A stretch of DNA of 64,000 nt from Bacillus massiliglaciei (GCF_900098925.1 NZ_LT622359.1:153391-217390), one strand, 5' to 3'. Positions 9,614 to 19,595 are shown, counted from the first letter of the stretch. The notes: generated by a model not told the origin, from the letters alone. Numbers and translations are program-made.

Positions 9614-11143
9614 TTAAGGTTTTTGAATGCTTCTCTTATGGTTTCTCTGTGAGTCAGCTTCACTTTTTAACCCTTTCTGTAAGGAGAAACACATAATGAT
9701 CATGATAAGGGCGAAGGGCAGCGCGGCAGCAATTGAGGCTGTTTGCAATACATTTAATCCGCCTGCTACAAGCAGCACAGCGGCTACGGCAGATTGAATA
9801 ATGCCCCATGTCACTTTGATTTTATTGGACGGATTTAGTGTCCCGCCTTCACTCAGCATACCCAATACAAAGGTAGCGGTATCGGCAACTGTTATATAAT
9901 AAATCGCTACGACGGCAAACCCTAAGATACTCAGCAAAGAACTGAATGGCAGATAATCAAAGAAAGTGAAGATTGACAGGGATACATTTTCCGTGATAAA
10001 AGCGGCCAAATCATGATTTCCTGCTTTTTGTACGAGTTCCAGCGCGGAGCCGCCAAATATAGACATCCACAGACAGGTTCCCAGAGTGGGAACGATCAAT
10101 ACACCAATGACAAACTCCCTTACTGTTCTTCCTTTTGAAACCCGGGCGATGAACATTCCGACGAAAGGCGCCCAGGCAATCCACCAAGCCCAATAAAACA
10201 AAGTCCATGAGGCAATCCAGCCGCTGCCTTCGCCAAAGGGAATTAACCGCAAACTCATATGGATAAAATCACTAATATAGAGACCCGTAGTATTAAAGAA
10301 AACTTTAGTAATCGTCATCGTCGGGCCGACTATCAAAATCACAAGCATTATGGCAAAGGATAAAATCATCGCTGTATTGGACAAATACTGGATTCCTTTT
10401 TCCAAGCCGGAATTGATGGAAATGATAAACAGGACAGTTGCGACAGCAATGACAAGGAGCTGGACGGATAGCGCATTTGGGACTCCGAACAGATTATGCA
10501 TTCCTGCCGTCACCTGCATCGCCCCAAGGCCTAAAGAGGTTGCTATGCCGAAGACCGTTGCAAAAACAGACAGAACATCAATCGTCTTTCCGATTGGGCC
10601 GTATATTCGGTCGCCGAGAATAGGATGGAACGCCGAACTAATTGCTGCCGGAAGTCGCTTATTGTATTGGAAAAAAGCAAGGGCTAAACCAATTACGGTA
10701 TAGATGGCCCATGGATCCAGACCCCAATGAAAAAAGGTATATTTCATGGCTGTATTAGCTGCTTCTACCGTATAGGCTTTTCCGTAGGGAGGGGTTGTAT
10801 AATGGGTGACAGGTTCGGCCACGCTCCAGTAGACAATCCCGATTCCCATGCCGGCACCGAACAGCATGGCAAGCCAAGAGGCAGTGTTGAAATCCGGCCG
10901 ATCTGTTTTTTTGCCAAGCCGGATATCTCCATATTTCGAAAATAATAAATAAATGGAAAAGAAAACGAAGAATAAGGTTGCTCCAAGATAGACCCAGCCA
11001 AGATAATCAATTGAATCATTATAGATGGCATTCGTGACTTTCGTAAGATTCTCTGTGAAAAAGACACCCCAAATGATAAAGATGATGGTAAGGATTAAGG
11101 AAATAATAAAAACACTGTTTCCAACGGGATTTTTGTTACTCAT
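9614..11143 (-). CDS. BCCT family transporter (glycine betaine/choline/carnitine type)
   Basis: 509 residues with twelve predicted helices. The family hallmark GMGIGIVYWSVAEPVTHY is near residue 95, and the aromatic substrate-box region WTLFYWAWWIAWAPFVGMFIARVSKGRT is intact. This matches OpuD-type secondary uptake of quaternary ammonium osmolytes driven by sodium or protons. The start at 11143 has AGGAGG upstream on the minus strand. The C-terminal tail is short. Exact substrate is not evident. It appears monocistronic. Confidence 0.9.
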   Translation of the reverse strand: MSNKNPVGNSVFIISLILTIIFIIWGVFFTENLTKVTNAIYNDSIDYLGWVYLGATLFFVFFSIYLLFSKYGDIRLGKKTDRPDFNTASWLAMLFGAGMGIGIVYWSVAEPVTHYTTPPYGKAYTVEAANTAMKYTFFHWGLDPWAIYTVIGLALAFFQYNKRLPAAISSAFHPILGDRIYGPIGKTIDVLSVFATVFGIATSLGLGAMQVTAGMHNLFGVPNALSVQLLVIAVATVLFIISINSGLEKGIQYLSNTAMILSFAIMLVILIVGPTMTITKVFFNTTGLYISDFIHMSLRLIPFGEGSGWIASWTLFYWAWWIAWAPFVGMFIARVSKGRTVREFVIGVLIVPTLGTCLWMSIFGGSALELVQKAGNHDLAAFITENVSLSIFTFFDYLPFSSLLSILGFAVVAIYYITVADTATFVLGMLSEGGTLNPSNKIKVTWGIIQSAVAAVLLVAGGLNVLQTASIAAALPFALIMIIMCFSLQKGLKSEADSQRNHKRSIQKP

Positions 11144-11215
11144 AGAAGCCTCCTAATAATAAGTGGAAGAATGGACAGCAGCGAAAATCAGGCAGTAGAA
11201 TGTGGGTATAAGAAG

Positions 11216-11887
11216 TCACTTATCCAGCAGATTGTAACGAAATTCCCACTTGTCGGTGTTCATGAGCTCATCCTGCGAAATTTCCAAGCCGCCTCCTAAA
11301 TAAACCAGATCATCTTTTAAAGCGATGACCATAGATTCAAGCAAGTCATGGCCGTCCTTTTTTAGATATATGTCTCCTAATGCGGGCAAAAGCTCACTGT
11401 CTGGGGCAACTGTCTGCTGAAGCTCAATGCCGTCCATGCTTGCAGGATCAGCACCATCATTATTTTGATAATCGATAGGGCTGCTGCCGTTTATGCGTCC
11501 CGGAACCATTAATAAATATTCATTATGCTTGATTCCATGAGAATTACCTGTAATCACCCCTTGCTTATCCACTTTTTCTACGACCTCTATTTCATTTAAT
11601 GAATACGTATCAAGGGAATCAGGCATTGGATTGTGAATTAATATATAATCTCCTTCTTCAGCCCTGCGGTCTTTACTCAGTGTGTAGGCTTTATGATTAA
11701 AGATAAAGCTGTCAAGGATCTTTGGTTTGTAACGATCTACGCTTGCCGCATTCGTTAAAACCTGTGTTAAATCCCGAAGCCTGATTAGATGAACGGATTG
11801 TTTATACATCGGTTTAACTCCGTAAACTTTATGTAATTCATTTTCATGGTAAACAAATATGCCCTTTCTTACTTGAAACAATTTCAC
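11216..11887 (-). CDS. Conserved Bacillaceae protein of unknown function
   Basis: 223 residues, no signal peptide, no membrane helix. It begins MKLFQVRKGIFVYHENELHKVYGVKP and is rich in short beta-strand-like segments, with GDYILIHNPMPDSLDTYSLNEIEVV in the middle and a low-complexity acidic stretch near 145-165. I recognise it only as resembling an uncharacterised Bacillus protein with the same opening. The ATG at 11887 has AGGAGG upstream. It is probably separately transcribed from the BCCT gene (72 bases apart). No function is proposed. Confidence 0.75.
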   Translation of the reverse strand: MKLFQVRKGIFVYHENELHKVYGVKPMYKQSVHLIRLRDLTQVLTNAASVDRYKPKILDSFIFNHKAYTLSKDRRAEEGDYILIHNPMPDSLDTYSLNEIEVVEKVDKQGVITGNSHGIKHNEYLLMVPGRINGSSPIDYQNNDGADPASMDGIELQQTVAPDSELLPALGDIYLKKDGHDLLESMVIALKDDLVYLGGGLEISQDELMNTDKWEFRYNLLDK

Positions 11888-12076
11888 GTATTGAACCTCC
11901 TTCTATGGCTCCTTGGCTGTGTAAGGAAAATTGTTATACCCTTTGTTGTTTAGAATGCCTTATTTTTAAAAAGATATGACGTAAGAAACAGGGAGGAAGA
12001 TTTTTAAGGATTCAATGTAGAAGGGGCAGAGAATAGATAGTAAGTTTTTTCAGGTTTGGTGATAGGTCTCAATAAC

Positions 12077-12106
12077 AAAAAGCCCCAGGCGTAATCTGGG
12101 GCTTTT
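12077..12106 (-). terminator. Terminator of the bceAB operon
   Basis: AAAAGCCCCAG and CTGGGGCTTTT form an 11-bp stem around GCGTAAT, immediately beyond the stop of the permease gene. The run of T follows on the minus strand. Confidence 0.9.
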
Positions 12107-12109
12107 GCA

Positions 12110-14056
12110 TTAAAGGGCTGATTTAATTACTTTTTTGTAATAAAGAATCGACAGCATCCCGAAGATGGAATACAGAATAGTATAGATGACCATAACGATG
12201 ATCATCGGTGCCCATAGTTCTGTTCCGAATAAAAACCATCCGGATTGAACAGCAAAGTAGCTGTGGAGAAGGCCGATAATCAACGGAATTCCAAAATTGA
12301 ATAGCTGTTTGGCGCGGATTCCTTTTAGCAAGTCGCCTTGCGTAAAACCGAGTTTTCTTAATATTGTATAATTCGGCTTTTCTTCTTCACTTTCATCCAT
12401 TTGTTTAAAATACAGAATACATCCTGAAGTAATTAGGAATGTCAGGCCGAGAAAACCGACGATAAACATGATAAGTCCCATACTCTCTTTCTGATTGTTG
12501 AAGATTTCAAGTCTGGAGAGATTTTCATACTTCTCGCTTATGCTCAATTCTTGGAAAACGGCATTGGCTTCCTTCAGCTGCCCCTCATCTTTAATATTAA
12601 TCCCAATATAAGTCGAAGACTCATGCTGAATCTCGGGATCAAGGTCTGCTTTGAGACGCTGGAACGTTGTTTCGTCAACAATGGCCACCGGAAGGCCTCC
12701 ATTTGTTAACGTATAGGGAAGAAGAATTTCATCTTTCATCCCTAAGTATTTCTGGTGAATAGACTTCTTTTTTCCCTGTAATTCAATTTCTCCGGTATTT
12801 TTTAGGGTCATTACTTTTCCAAGTACATCGTCGTAACCGGTGAATAGTGCTTCATCCTTCGAAAGGTTAAGGTCTTTGACGGATTTCTCACTTACTGCGG
12901 AAAGGGTCATAAGGTTTGGATCGAAATTTACTTCTTTCAGCTTTGTCTCCATGATTTGCTTAACATTGGCATTTACTTGGATAAAATCGATTCTTTTTTC
13001 ACGATAGTCAATACCCTTTGCATACAGAGCCTCTCTAAACTTTTCAGCATCTTTTGGAGATGCCAGTGAAAAGTGAGAGGGAATGCGTTCTTTAGCACTT
13101 TTCTCCGCTGAATAATAAGAGATATAGCTTAACGATAACAAGCTGATTGCAAGCGCCGATACAGTGGTGATAATAGTCAGTAACAAGGCATTTGATTTCA
13201 TTCGGAACATGATGGAAGAGAGGGATAATACCTCATGAATATTCAAGTAGCCGTCTTTCTTTTTCCGAATGATATTCGTGATAAAAGTGACGGATCCTTT
13301 ATAAAAGAAATAGGTTCCGATGATGACAGCTCCAAGAATAAAAATCATCGCCATGAAAAGCTCGTTCATCTGTGAAAAGTCCCCATCAAATAGCTTCGAA
13401 GAAATATAGTAGCCTGAAAGAATCAATACAATTCCCAGCACTCCGAAGACGATGTCCCACATACTGATCTTCTTCACTCTGCTTTCTGCTGAAGATGTCA
13501 CCCTGAATAAGGACAAAATCGTTTGTCTTTTAATAAATACATAATTCATCAAGAGGATGAAAAGGTAAATGGCACCGAAAACAATAACGGTTTGAATCAG
13601 GGCTTCTGCAGAAAATCGAAGAGAGGTTACGGTTTCAATCCCCATAAGTTTTAATAAAATCATCATGACTAATTTCGAACCGGCAAATCCGATTAAGACT
13701 CCGACCAGTAAGGATCCGAAATACAGGATGAAGTTTTCAGCGCTCAAAATCCGGAAGATTCCGCTTTTAGTCATGCCAATTAGTTGAAATAAGCCAATCT
13801 CTTTACTTCGCCTTTTGATAAAAAGCTGGTTCGCATATAAGAGAAAAATAGTGACAATCGCGATAAGCAGGATGGATGCGGCTTTAATGGCAGCTGCGCC
13901 TTTTACAGTTCCTTCTGCCCCGTCCATCGCTGGATCATACTGCAGTGTGACAAAAGCGAAATATAGAGAGACACTGAAAATCAAAGCGAATACATAGAGA
14001 TAATAGTTTTTTAGATTTTTTTTCAGGTTGCGCAGGATCAGGTGATTAATGCTCAT
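12110..14056 (-). CDS. bceB: BceB-type antimicrobial peptide ABC transporter permease
   Basis: 648 residues. Ten predicted helices in the BceB arrangement: helix 1 ([19 protein letters not shown]), an FtsX-like trio near 60-180, further helices, and a large extracellular domain of about 200 residues (around 310-520) before the last three helices. [18 protein letters not shown] is the FtsX-type cytosolic segment. Known of the family: BceAB frees lipid II-cycle intermediates from bacitracin, mersacidin-like or related peptides and also signals to BceS. It overlaps the ATPase gene by 11 bases, so translation is coupled. Confidence 0.92.
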   Translation of the reverse strand: MSINHLILRNLKKNLKNYYLYVFALIFSVSLYFAFVTLQYDPAMDGAEGTVKGAAAIKAASILLIAIVTIFLLYANQLFIKRRSKEIGLFQLIGMTKSGIFRILSAENFILYFGSLLVGVLIGFAGSKLVMMILLKLMGIETVTSLRFSAEALIQTVIVFGAIYLFILLMNYVFIKRQTILSLFRVTSSAESRVKKISMWDIVFGVLGIVLILSGYYISSKLFDGDFSQMNELFMAMIFILGAVIIGTYFFYKGSVTFITNIIRKKKDGYLNIHEVLSLSSIMFRMKSNALLLTIITTVSALAISLLSLSYISYYSAEKSAKERIPSHFSLASPKDAEKFREALYAKGIDYREKRIDFIQVNANVKQIMETKLKEVNFDPNLMTLSAVSEKSVKDLNLSKDEALFTGYDDVLGKVMTLKNTGEIELQGKKKSIHQKYLGMKDEILLPYTLTNGGLPVAIVDETTFQRLKADLDPEIQHESSTYIGINIKDEGQLKEANAVFQELSISEKYENLSRLEIFNNQKESMGLIMFIVGFLGLTFLITSGCILYFKQMDESEEEKPNYTILRKLGFTQGDLLKGIRAKQLFNFGIPLIIGLLHSYFAVQSGWFLFGTELWAPMIIVMVIYTILYSIFGMLSILYYKKVIKSAL

Positions 14057-14807
14057 TTTGCACCCCGCCTAATACAGCCTGGGTTTTCATAATATCCTGG
14101 AAAAAGGCCTGTCTGGATTCGTCCCCTCTATTTAATTGGGTATAAATTTGCCCATCTTTAATGAAGATCACCCTGCTGCAATAACCGGCAGCGACTGGAT
14201 CATGAGTGACCATAATAATGGTTGCCCTTCGCTTCTGATTTAATTCACTCAGTTTATTGAGTAAGTCAGAGGCAGATTTAGAATCCAATGCACCGGTTGG
14301 TTCATCAGCGAAAATAATGCTTGGCTGATGGATAAAGGAGCGGGCTGCAGATGTACGTTGTTTTTGCCCTCCTGATATTTCATTCGGGTATTTATCCTTT
14401 AAGTCATAAATTCCGAGTTCCATCGCAACTTCTTTAAATTTCTGTTCTGCTTCCTTCTTAGATACTTTTGTAATGGATAAGGGCAAAAGAATGTTTTCCT
14501 TAACGGTCAGCGTATCTAAAAGGTTATACTCCTGAAAAATAAATCCTAAGTGATGCTTTCTAAATTCAGCTAATTGCTTTTCTTTCATTCCGGTCATTTC
14601 TTTTCCGTCGATATGGATGGTGCCGTCGCTGACTTTATCTATGGAGGAAAGGACATTCAGCAAGGTTGTTTTCCCGGAGCCGGATGCCCCCATGATGCTG
14701 ACAAATTCTCCTTCCTCAACGCTGATATCGAGACCTTTTAAAACCTCTTGCTTATTAAATTTATTGCCATAGCTTTTCGATATTTTGGCTGCTTCTAAAA
14801 TTTTCAT
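14046..14807 (-). CDS. bceA: BceA-type ABC transporter ATP-binding protein
   Basis: 253 residues with Walker A GASGSGKT (40-47), Q-loop [10 protein letters not shown], signature ISGGQKQR, Walker [13 protein letters not shown] and VTHDP. The subgroup is that of MacB/BceA ATPases. The RBS is AAAGGAG on the minus strand. A promoter with a good -10 but no -35 and an upstream palindrome suggests activation by the BceR-like regulator encoded just upstream. Confidence 0.92.
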   Translation of the reverse strand: MKILEAAKISKSYGNKFNKQEVLKGLDISVEEGEFVSIMGASGSGKTTLLNVLSSIDKVSDGTIHIDGKEMTGMKEKQLAEFRKHHLGFIFQEYNLLDTLTVKENILLPLSITKVSKKEAEQKFKEVAMELGIYDLKDKYPNEISGGQKQRTSAARSFIHQPSIIFADEPTGALDSKSASDLLNKLSELNQKRRATIIMVTHDPVAAGYCSRVIFIKDGQIYTQLNRGDESRQAFFQDIMKTQAVLGGVQNEH

Positions 14808-14836
14808 TATGTCACGCTCCTTTATTCGATATTTTC

Positions 14837-14842
14837 ATTATA
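14837..14842 (-). promoter_or_regulatory. -10 element of the bceA promoter
   Basis: TATAAT on the minus strand, 30 bases before the bceA start. The position 17 bases upstream reads AGGATA, not a sigma-A -35 box, which fits an activator-dependent promoter. Confidence 0.6.
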
Positions 14843-14890
14843 AAGATTCATACGTCCGTTATCCTTCGATTCAGCTAACAAACCATAAAA

Positions 14891-14914
14891 GCATGTGACA
14901 ATGTTGTCACATGC
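14891..14914. promoter_or_regulatory. Perfect palindrome, putative BceR binding site
   Basis: GCATGTGACAA and TTGTCACATGC are exact inverted repeats separated by TG. The site lies about 50 bases upstream of the bceA -10 box and overlaps the last codons and stop of bceS. Inverted repeats in this position are the usual BceR-type target. A bare hairpin function is less likely because no T tract follows. Confidence 0.6.
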
Positions 14915-15917
14915 TGGAAATTTGGTGAAAGTCATTTCGTTTTGGAAAAGTGAGATAGAAGGACGTTCCAATCCCGGGTTCTGAAGCGACATCCATTTGA
15001 AGGAGGAGCGGCTTTGCTGCTTTTTTTGCTAGGTACAGTCCCATGCCGGTTGCTGCATGATCTTGATGTTTGGCTGTAGAAGTAAAGCCTTTATCAAATA
15101 TTCGGGGAAGATCTTTCGGCTCGATTCCCCGTCCATAATCTTTGATTTCCAAAACGGTTTGGTCATTTTGCTGATAGGTCTTGATGACAATGTCTGTTTC
15201 TTCGCTATATTTAACAGCATTCGTGAGGAGCTGCCTAATAATAAATGACAGCCATTTCCCGTCACTGTAGACTTCTTGCACTTCCAAATCGATATCAAAG
15301 CCAATCCCTTTTGGTATGCACCAGGATTGCAGGGCCTTTATTTCATTAAAAAGAATCGGCTGGATGTTTACCTTTTCAATATATAGATCATTTTCCATAA
15401 AGAGAATCCGTTTTTGGTGGAGCTTTTGATCAAGCAGCAAATGAATCCGCAGCCATTCATGTGTCAGCTGTGCTTTCATCTGTTCATCGTCCATCCGGTC
15501 TATGATTAAATGCATAGCGGTCAGCGGCGTTTTGACTTCATGGATCCAAGACAGCAAATCATCCTTTTCCTGCTCCAAAGCCATCCGGTTTTGGGCAGCA
15601 TTTTTTTTCAATTGTTTGGTTTGGCTGGTCATTTTTTCTTCCACGATTTTTTCAAAAGGCCTTTCGGCGGAAACGATACTGGCTAAATCCAGATTGGTTT
15701 CCCACTCTTCTAAGCTTTTATAAAAGTTCGTTTCTTTCTGAAAACGGATAAAGATGAAAATGGCGAAGACGATGGAAAACAAAAAGACGATATAAAGAAC
15801 GGATGATAAAGAAATGGATGAATCTATATAAGAGACAAAGAGGAGGAACAGAATCATAAAAAAATATAGAAAGATCCAGCTCCGCCTTTCCAATAAAAAC
15901 TTTTTAATCATGTACAT
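14907..15917 (-). CDS. bceS: BceS-type intramembrane-sensing histidine kinase
   Basis: 336 residues. Two helices (about 13-30 and 35-54) are joined by only a few extracellular residues, the signature of intramembrane-sensing kinases. HisKA follows with phospho-acceptor His126 in SWIHEVKTPLTAMHL. The HATPase domain has an N box LLTNAVKYS, G1 DYGRGIEP and G2 GMGLYLAKKAA. Known: such kinases do not sense peptide alone but through the BceAB transporter. The gene overlaps the regulator gene by 14 bases. Confidence 0.92.
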   Translation of the reverse strand: MYMIKKFLLERRSWIFLYFFMILFLLFVSYIDSSISLSSVLYIVFLFSIVFAIFIFIRFQKETNFYKSLEEWETNLDLASIVSAERPFEKIVEEKMTSQTKQLKKNAAQNRMALEQEKDDLLSWIHEVKTPLTAMHLIIDRMDDEQMKAQLTHEWLRIHLLLDQKLHQKRILFMENDLYIEKVNIQPILFNEIKALQSWCIPKGIGFDIDLEVQEVYSDGKWLSFIIRQLLTNAVKYSEETDIVIKTYQQNDQTVLEIKDYGRGIEPKDLPRIFDKGFTSTAKHQDHAATGMGLYLAKKAAKPLLLQMDVASEPGIGTSFYLTFPKRNDFHQISSM

Positions 15918-16599
15918 GCCCCGTTTCCAGAGCCATGTAACCCTGGCCTACTTTCGTTTCAATAAAGTGCCCAAGGCCCAGTCCGTCCAGCTTCTTGCGC
16001 AAACGATTGATATTGACGGTTAACGTATTATCACTCACAAAACGTTCATCATCCCAGAGGCTTTTAATCAATTTTTCCCGGCTGATGATTTTATTTTTTT
16101 GCTCAACCAGCTGTTTCAAGATGAAAATTTCATTCTTCGTCAGTTCGATTGAACCAGAATCGTTGGAAACCGTATTCTTCTCATAATCCACTGTCGCCCC
16201 GTTCCACGTTTTTAGCTTAACCTGATCCGTACTGTAGTTATAAACCCGGCGAAGAATCGCTTGAATTTTCGCAATGAGCACATCAAAATGAAAAGGTTTT
16301 TGAACAAAGTCATCCGCACCTAACTGCATGGACATCACCATGTCAGTAGGGTGATCCCTTGATGATAAAAAGATAATCGGCACGTTTGAATGCTCCCGGA
16401 TCATCCTGCACCAGTGGAAGCCGTCAAACATTGGCAGCTGAATATCGATAATGACTAAATCAGGAGTCAAAGCTGCAAATTCCTGCATGACCTGGCTGAA
16501 GTCGGCGATGCCATGAACCTCATAGGACCATCCGGACAGCCGATCTTTAATCTCCCGGAAAAGAACCGTATCATCTTCGATTAATAGGAGTTTAAACAT
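15904..16599 (-). CDS. bceR: BceR-type response regulator (OmpR family)
   Basis: 231 residues. The receiver domain has acidic pocket IEDD, phospho-acceptor Asp52 in VIIDIQLPMFDG and Lys near VQKPF. The C-terminal winged helix is of OmpR type (SREKLIKSLWDDERFVSDNTLTVNINRLRKKL), and VSDNTLTVNINRLR is the usual wording in BceR-like regulators. It is first in the bceRS pair and is predicted to activate bceAB through the palindrome at 14891. Its ribosome site is weak (GGTGTGATAA). Confidence 0.92.
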   Translation of the reverse strand: MFKLLLIEDDTVLFREIKDRLSGWSYEVHGIADFSQVMQEFAALTPDLVIIDIQLPMFDGFHWCRMIREHSNVPIIFLSSRDHPTDMVMSMQLGADDFVQKPFHFDVLIAKIQAILRRVYNYSTDQVKLKTWNGATVDYEKNTVSNDSGSIELTKNEIFILKQLVEQKNKIISREKLIKSLWDDERFVSDNTLTVNINRLRKKLDGLGLGHFIETKVGQGYMALETGHVHD

Positions 16600-16897
16600 T
16601 TATCACACCACACTTTTTTACATTCTTTACTAAAAGTATATAGGAGAAAATTCCCGCATGCCATAGGGGGGATAGTGAACTTAGTTTTAGTTGTGCCTGG
16701 ATTTTATTTATAGATTCAAATCAACAGAAAAAGCCAATGGCGTTTTTAACGTTTAAGATGTCATAAGCGTTACGTACACTCTTTATATTTTACATTCATT
16801 CGTACAGACAGGGGTTATATGAGTATTTGAACATGGATGTTTCGATAGCTTTTATAGTTATACATAGGAACAGCACAGCAGGCTATTCAGGGAAGCG
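16600..16897. other. Intergenic region upstream of bceR
   Basis: 298 AT-rich bases. It should hold the bceRS promoter: the minus strand has TATACT about 40 bases before the bceR start but no clear -35. The right part probably contains more decayed sequence of the protease remnant that follows, but no convincing reading frame is left. Confidence 0.4.
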
Positions 16898-17395
16898 GTG
16901 ATATGCAGGCTGAAACAACTCCAATTTGTGCTATTGCAGCTACTACAGCAGCAAGCAGGATTAGAAAATGTTATTACAGTTAGCAGCACAAATAAAAACC
17001 AGGAGCTGGCCTACTATTCTAACTACGGAAACAGGATTGATTTAGTTGCACTAGCGGGAGATTTTGGAGATACATATTTTTCTGAGGGCCAGATTAATGT
17101 AACTTATATGATGTTAATGACTAAACCCATGAAGATGGGGCAGAATTTTATCGATCAGGCAGTAGGACTGCCCGCAGGGTATACATTATCATTTGGCACA
17201 AGTCTGGCTGCGCCTCAGGTCAGTGCAGCGCTTGCCTTATTAATGGCTGAGGATAAAGCCAAAAACCCAAATCCGCAAAAATATGTGAATCAATTTTATC
17301 GCGGGGCGGTCGATCTAGGTGATCCAGGACCTGACGAAGTCTATGGCCAAGGAGAGTTAAACATCACGAAATCTCTAAAATCTAACTATAAGTAA
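16898..17395 (+). pseudogene. C-terminal remnant of a subtilisin-like (S8, LanP-like) serine protease
   Basis: From about residue 22 the frame reads ENVITVSSTNKNQELAYYSNYGNRIDL and then FGTSLAAPQVSAALALLMA, which is the catalytic-serine motif GTSxAAP of subtilases. The catalytic Asp and His regions are absent, and the first 20 residues are an out-of-frame, Gln/Leu-rich stretch without a signal peptide. The wording VSSTNKNQ...YSNYGN resembles lantibiotic leader peptidases of the NisP/EpiP type. A functional protease is not possible. It lies 11 bases before the M50 gene. Confidence 0.75.
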
Positions 17396-17406
17396 GGTGA
17401 TTAAAG

Positions 17407-18417
17407 ATGAAAAAACCAATTACAATAATCGTAATTTTGTCAGCTGTTTTATCAGCTGGAGCATATATTGATTGGAGCTATGCAAATACTTTCTTTGTTC
17501 TTTTGCTCACAGGGGCAAGCTTATTAACCACAATCTTTATCCATGAGCTGGGTCATTTGATTTTGGGATTGGCAACAGGTTCCCGTTTTTTAAAGTTTGC
17601 CGCTGGTCCGTTTGTACTGGAACGCAATGATGAAGGCCGTTTGATTTTTCATTTGAATGCAGGGTGGAATGAGGCCGGAGGATATGTACTTATGCAATAT
17701 GAAGAACCTCGCTTTCCGCAAAAAGTCTTTCTTGGCAGCTTAGGAGGGCCATTATTCAGTCTGCTGACTGTTCCTTTATATTTCAATCAAATGTTTTACT
17801 TTGAACTGGTTGGATTATTCAGTATTATCTTTTTTGTTCTGACTATTATCCCATATAATTTTGCAGGGCTATTTTCAGATGGGTATACGATGAAACAAGT
17901 GCTTCAAAAGAATCAGGTGTTTATGTATTACTACAGAATGACCAATATGCTTCTTTCTTCAAAGAAACCAGAGAGCTGGAATGTAGAGATTCAAAGGGAA
18001 GCGGCGGATATTCATCCTGATAAATTGACGGTGACTGAATTGTCAATTTATCTCATGTTCTTTTTTTACAGTGCGATTCAGACAAAGGATTTTACTTGTT
18101 TAGAAAAGTTTTATGAAAGAATCGATCTTAGCCAAATCAAAAATGGACCTATTAGTCAAAAAGCTATTATTATGCATTATTATGCAGCGGCTGAGTATAT
18201 CTTAAATAAACCTTTCTCTATCAGTTTTGAAGAAATGGAAAAATTACCTCCGGTAGACAAGCTTTCTAAATTAAGGACTTCCGTCATATACCAAAAGAAC
18301 TTTAATCAGCTTGATTCAAATGGTACTAGTTATTTAAAGCATTTGAGAAGTAAGGCTTCAAGCAATTATAGTTTTTTACAAGTAGAAGAAAAGTTCTGCC
18401 GACAATATATTTTATGA
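17407..18417 (+). CDS. M50-like membrane zinc metalloprotease
   Basis: 336 residues. Two N-terminal helices, with HELGH at about 47-51 inside the second hydrophobic segment (IFIHELGHLILGLATG), then LGGPLFSLL, another helix pair, and FAGLFSDGYTM, which fits the distal Asp-Gly ligand motif of site-2-type proteases. The C-terminal 150 residues are soluble and unrecognised. Zinc intramembrane proteolysis is therefore likely; the substrate is unknown. RBS AAGGTGATTAAAG. It immediately follows the S8 protease remnant, so the two were probably one operon. Confidence 0.78.
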   Translation: MKKPITIIVILSAVLSAGAYIDWSYANTFFVLLLTGASLLTTIFIHELGHLILGLATGSRFLKFAAGPFVLERNDEGRLIFHLNAGWNEAGGYVLMQYEEPRFPQKVFLGSLGGPLFSLLTVPLYFNQMFYFELVGLFSIIFFVLTIIPYNFAGLFSDGYTMKQVLQKNQVFMYYYRMTNMLLSSKKPESWNVEIQREAADIHPDKLTVTELSIYLMFFFYSAIQTKDFTCLEKFYERIDLSQIKNGPISQKAIIMHYYAAAEYILNKPFSISFEEMEKLPPVDKLSKLRTSVIYQKNFNQLDSNGTSYLKHLRSKASSNYSFLQVEEKFCRQYIL

Positions 18418-18486
18418 AATTATCTGATGATGATTAATTAACAAAGCCTTTTTGCAGTAATATGGAATGGGCAAAATATAAAAATA

Positions 18487-18512
18487 AAACCCGACTTTAT
18501 GGAAGTCGGGTT
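18487..18512. terminator. Bidirectional terminator
   Basis: AACCCGACTT / AAGTCGGGTT around TATGG, between the convergent M50-like gene and the esterase gene. Confidence 0.85.
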
Positions 18513-18519
18513 AAATAGG

Positions 18520-19461
18520 TTATGCCTGTAACCAAGAAGCTGCAAGCAGCAATGCACCTTTGGCTGCTTCTGTTTCGGCCAATTCGTTCAGCATGACAAA
18601 GTCATGAATAATTCCTTGGAATCGAACAGCGGTCACTTGTACACCTGCCTCACGGAGCTTATTTGCATAGGCTTCTCCCTCATCGCGGAGGACATCAGCT
18701 TCAGCTGTGATCACTAAGGCTTGAGGCAAACCGGTTAATTGGTTTGGTGTGGCGCGAAGCGGGGAGGCGGTGATTTGCGCTCGTTCTGCTGGATTTGCCG
18801 TATATTGATCCCAGAACCATTCCATTCCATCTCTTCGAAGAAAGTAGCCAGTTTTAAATTGTTGATAGGACTCGGTATCAAAGGATGCGTCTGTTACAGG
18901 GTAGAATAACAGCTGCTTGCTTATTTTTGGACCTTTCCGCTCTTTGGCCAGCAATGTTATGGCTGCAGCCATATTTCCCCCGACACTGTCCCCGGCAATG
19001 AAAAGACGATCTGTATCAAATTGCTGCATCTCTGCATTTTCTTTCATCCATTCCAATACGGCATATATTTCCTCAATTGCTGTAGGATATTTAGCCTCCG
19101 GAGACAGACTGTACTCTGGAAATACAACCGCTGCATTTGTTTTTACAGCCAGCTCACGGATAAGGCGGTCGTGTGTATGGGAGTTTCCGAATACCCAGCC
19201 GGCACCATGAATGTAAAGAATAACCGGAAGCAGGCCTGAAGAGTGTTCAGGGCGGACGATTCGCACGTTAATGCTTTCTGATACCGTGCTGGTTACTGTT
19301 AAATCTGTAATCTTAGCCTCAGGCTTGTTCACTTCCCCTGATTGGACGGAATCAACCGTTTTTCGTCCTTCTATTGGGCCTAAATCAAAAAGGTAAGGGG
19401 GCTTCGCCGTTGCATCTACAAAATTTTGTGCCGCTTTTTCTAGTGAAAAAATTTTTTTCAT
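18520..19461 (-). CDS. Alpha/beta hydrolase, hormone-sensitive-lipase family esterase
   Basis: 313 residues, cytosolic. The oxyanion motif is IHGAGWVFG (HGGG-like) near residue 87, the nucleophile elbow GDSVGGNMA near 156, and the late acid and base positions fit EADVLRDEGE and FQGIIHDFVML (Asp and His). This is the HSL/acetyl-esterase class that hydrolyses short acyl esters. A good sigma-A promoter precedes it, overlapped by OhrR-type AT-rich repeats, and an OhrR homologue is divergent. The pairing suggests induction by organic peroxides or a related electrophile (inference). Confidence 0.88.
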   Translation of the reverse strand: MKKIFSLEKAAQNFVDATAKPPYLFDLGPIEGRKTVDSVQSGEVNKPEAKITDLTVTSTVSESINVRIVRPEHSSGLLPVILYIHGAGWVFGNSHTHDRLIRELAVKTNAAVVFPEYSLSPEAKYPTAIEEIYAVLEWMKENAEMQQFDTDRLFIAGDSVGGNMAAAITLLAKERKGPKISKQLLFYPVTDASFDTESYQQFKTGYFLRRDGMEWFWDQYTANPAERAQITASPLRATPNQLTGLPQALVITAEADVLRDEGEAYANKLREAGVQVTAVRFQGIIHDFVMLNELAETEAAKGALLLAASWLQA

Positions 19462-19527
19462 TTTAAACAGCTCCTTCTAATTAATTTTTTAAAATTATAT
19501 TTTGCACAACTTAATGTGTATGAAAGA

Positions 19528-19556
19528 ATCATACTTCTGTTCAATTGTATTGTCAA
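19528..19556 (-). promoter_or_regulatory. Sigma-A promoter of the esterase gene
   Basis: On the minus strand TTGACA and TATGAT are separated by exactly 17 bases. The -35 box is embedded in ATTGT/ACAAT repeats (19543-19562). Confidence 0.8.
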
Positions 19557-19562
19557 CAATTA
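19543..19562. promoter_or_regulatory. Operator-like repeats over the esterase -35 box
   Basis: AATTGT followed by ATTGTCAACAAT gives overlapping half-sites of the same ATTGT/ACAAT type as the palindrome in front of ohrR. The location over the -35 box would give repression. Assignment to OhrR is inference. Confidence 0.5.
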
Positions 19563-19595
19563 AATTTTGCACAATTAATTTTAAATGGCCTCTGC

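Noticed and set aside
14891..14914. The palindrome as an intrinsic terminator of bceRS
   Set aside because: No T tract follows on the minus strand; its position relative to the bceA -10 favours an operator.
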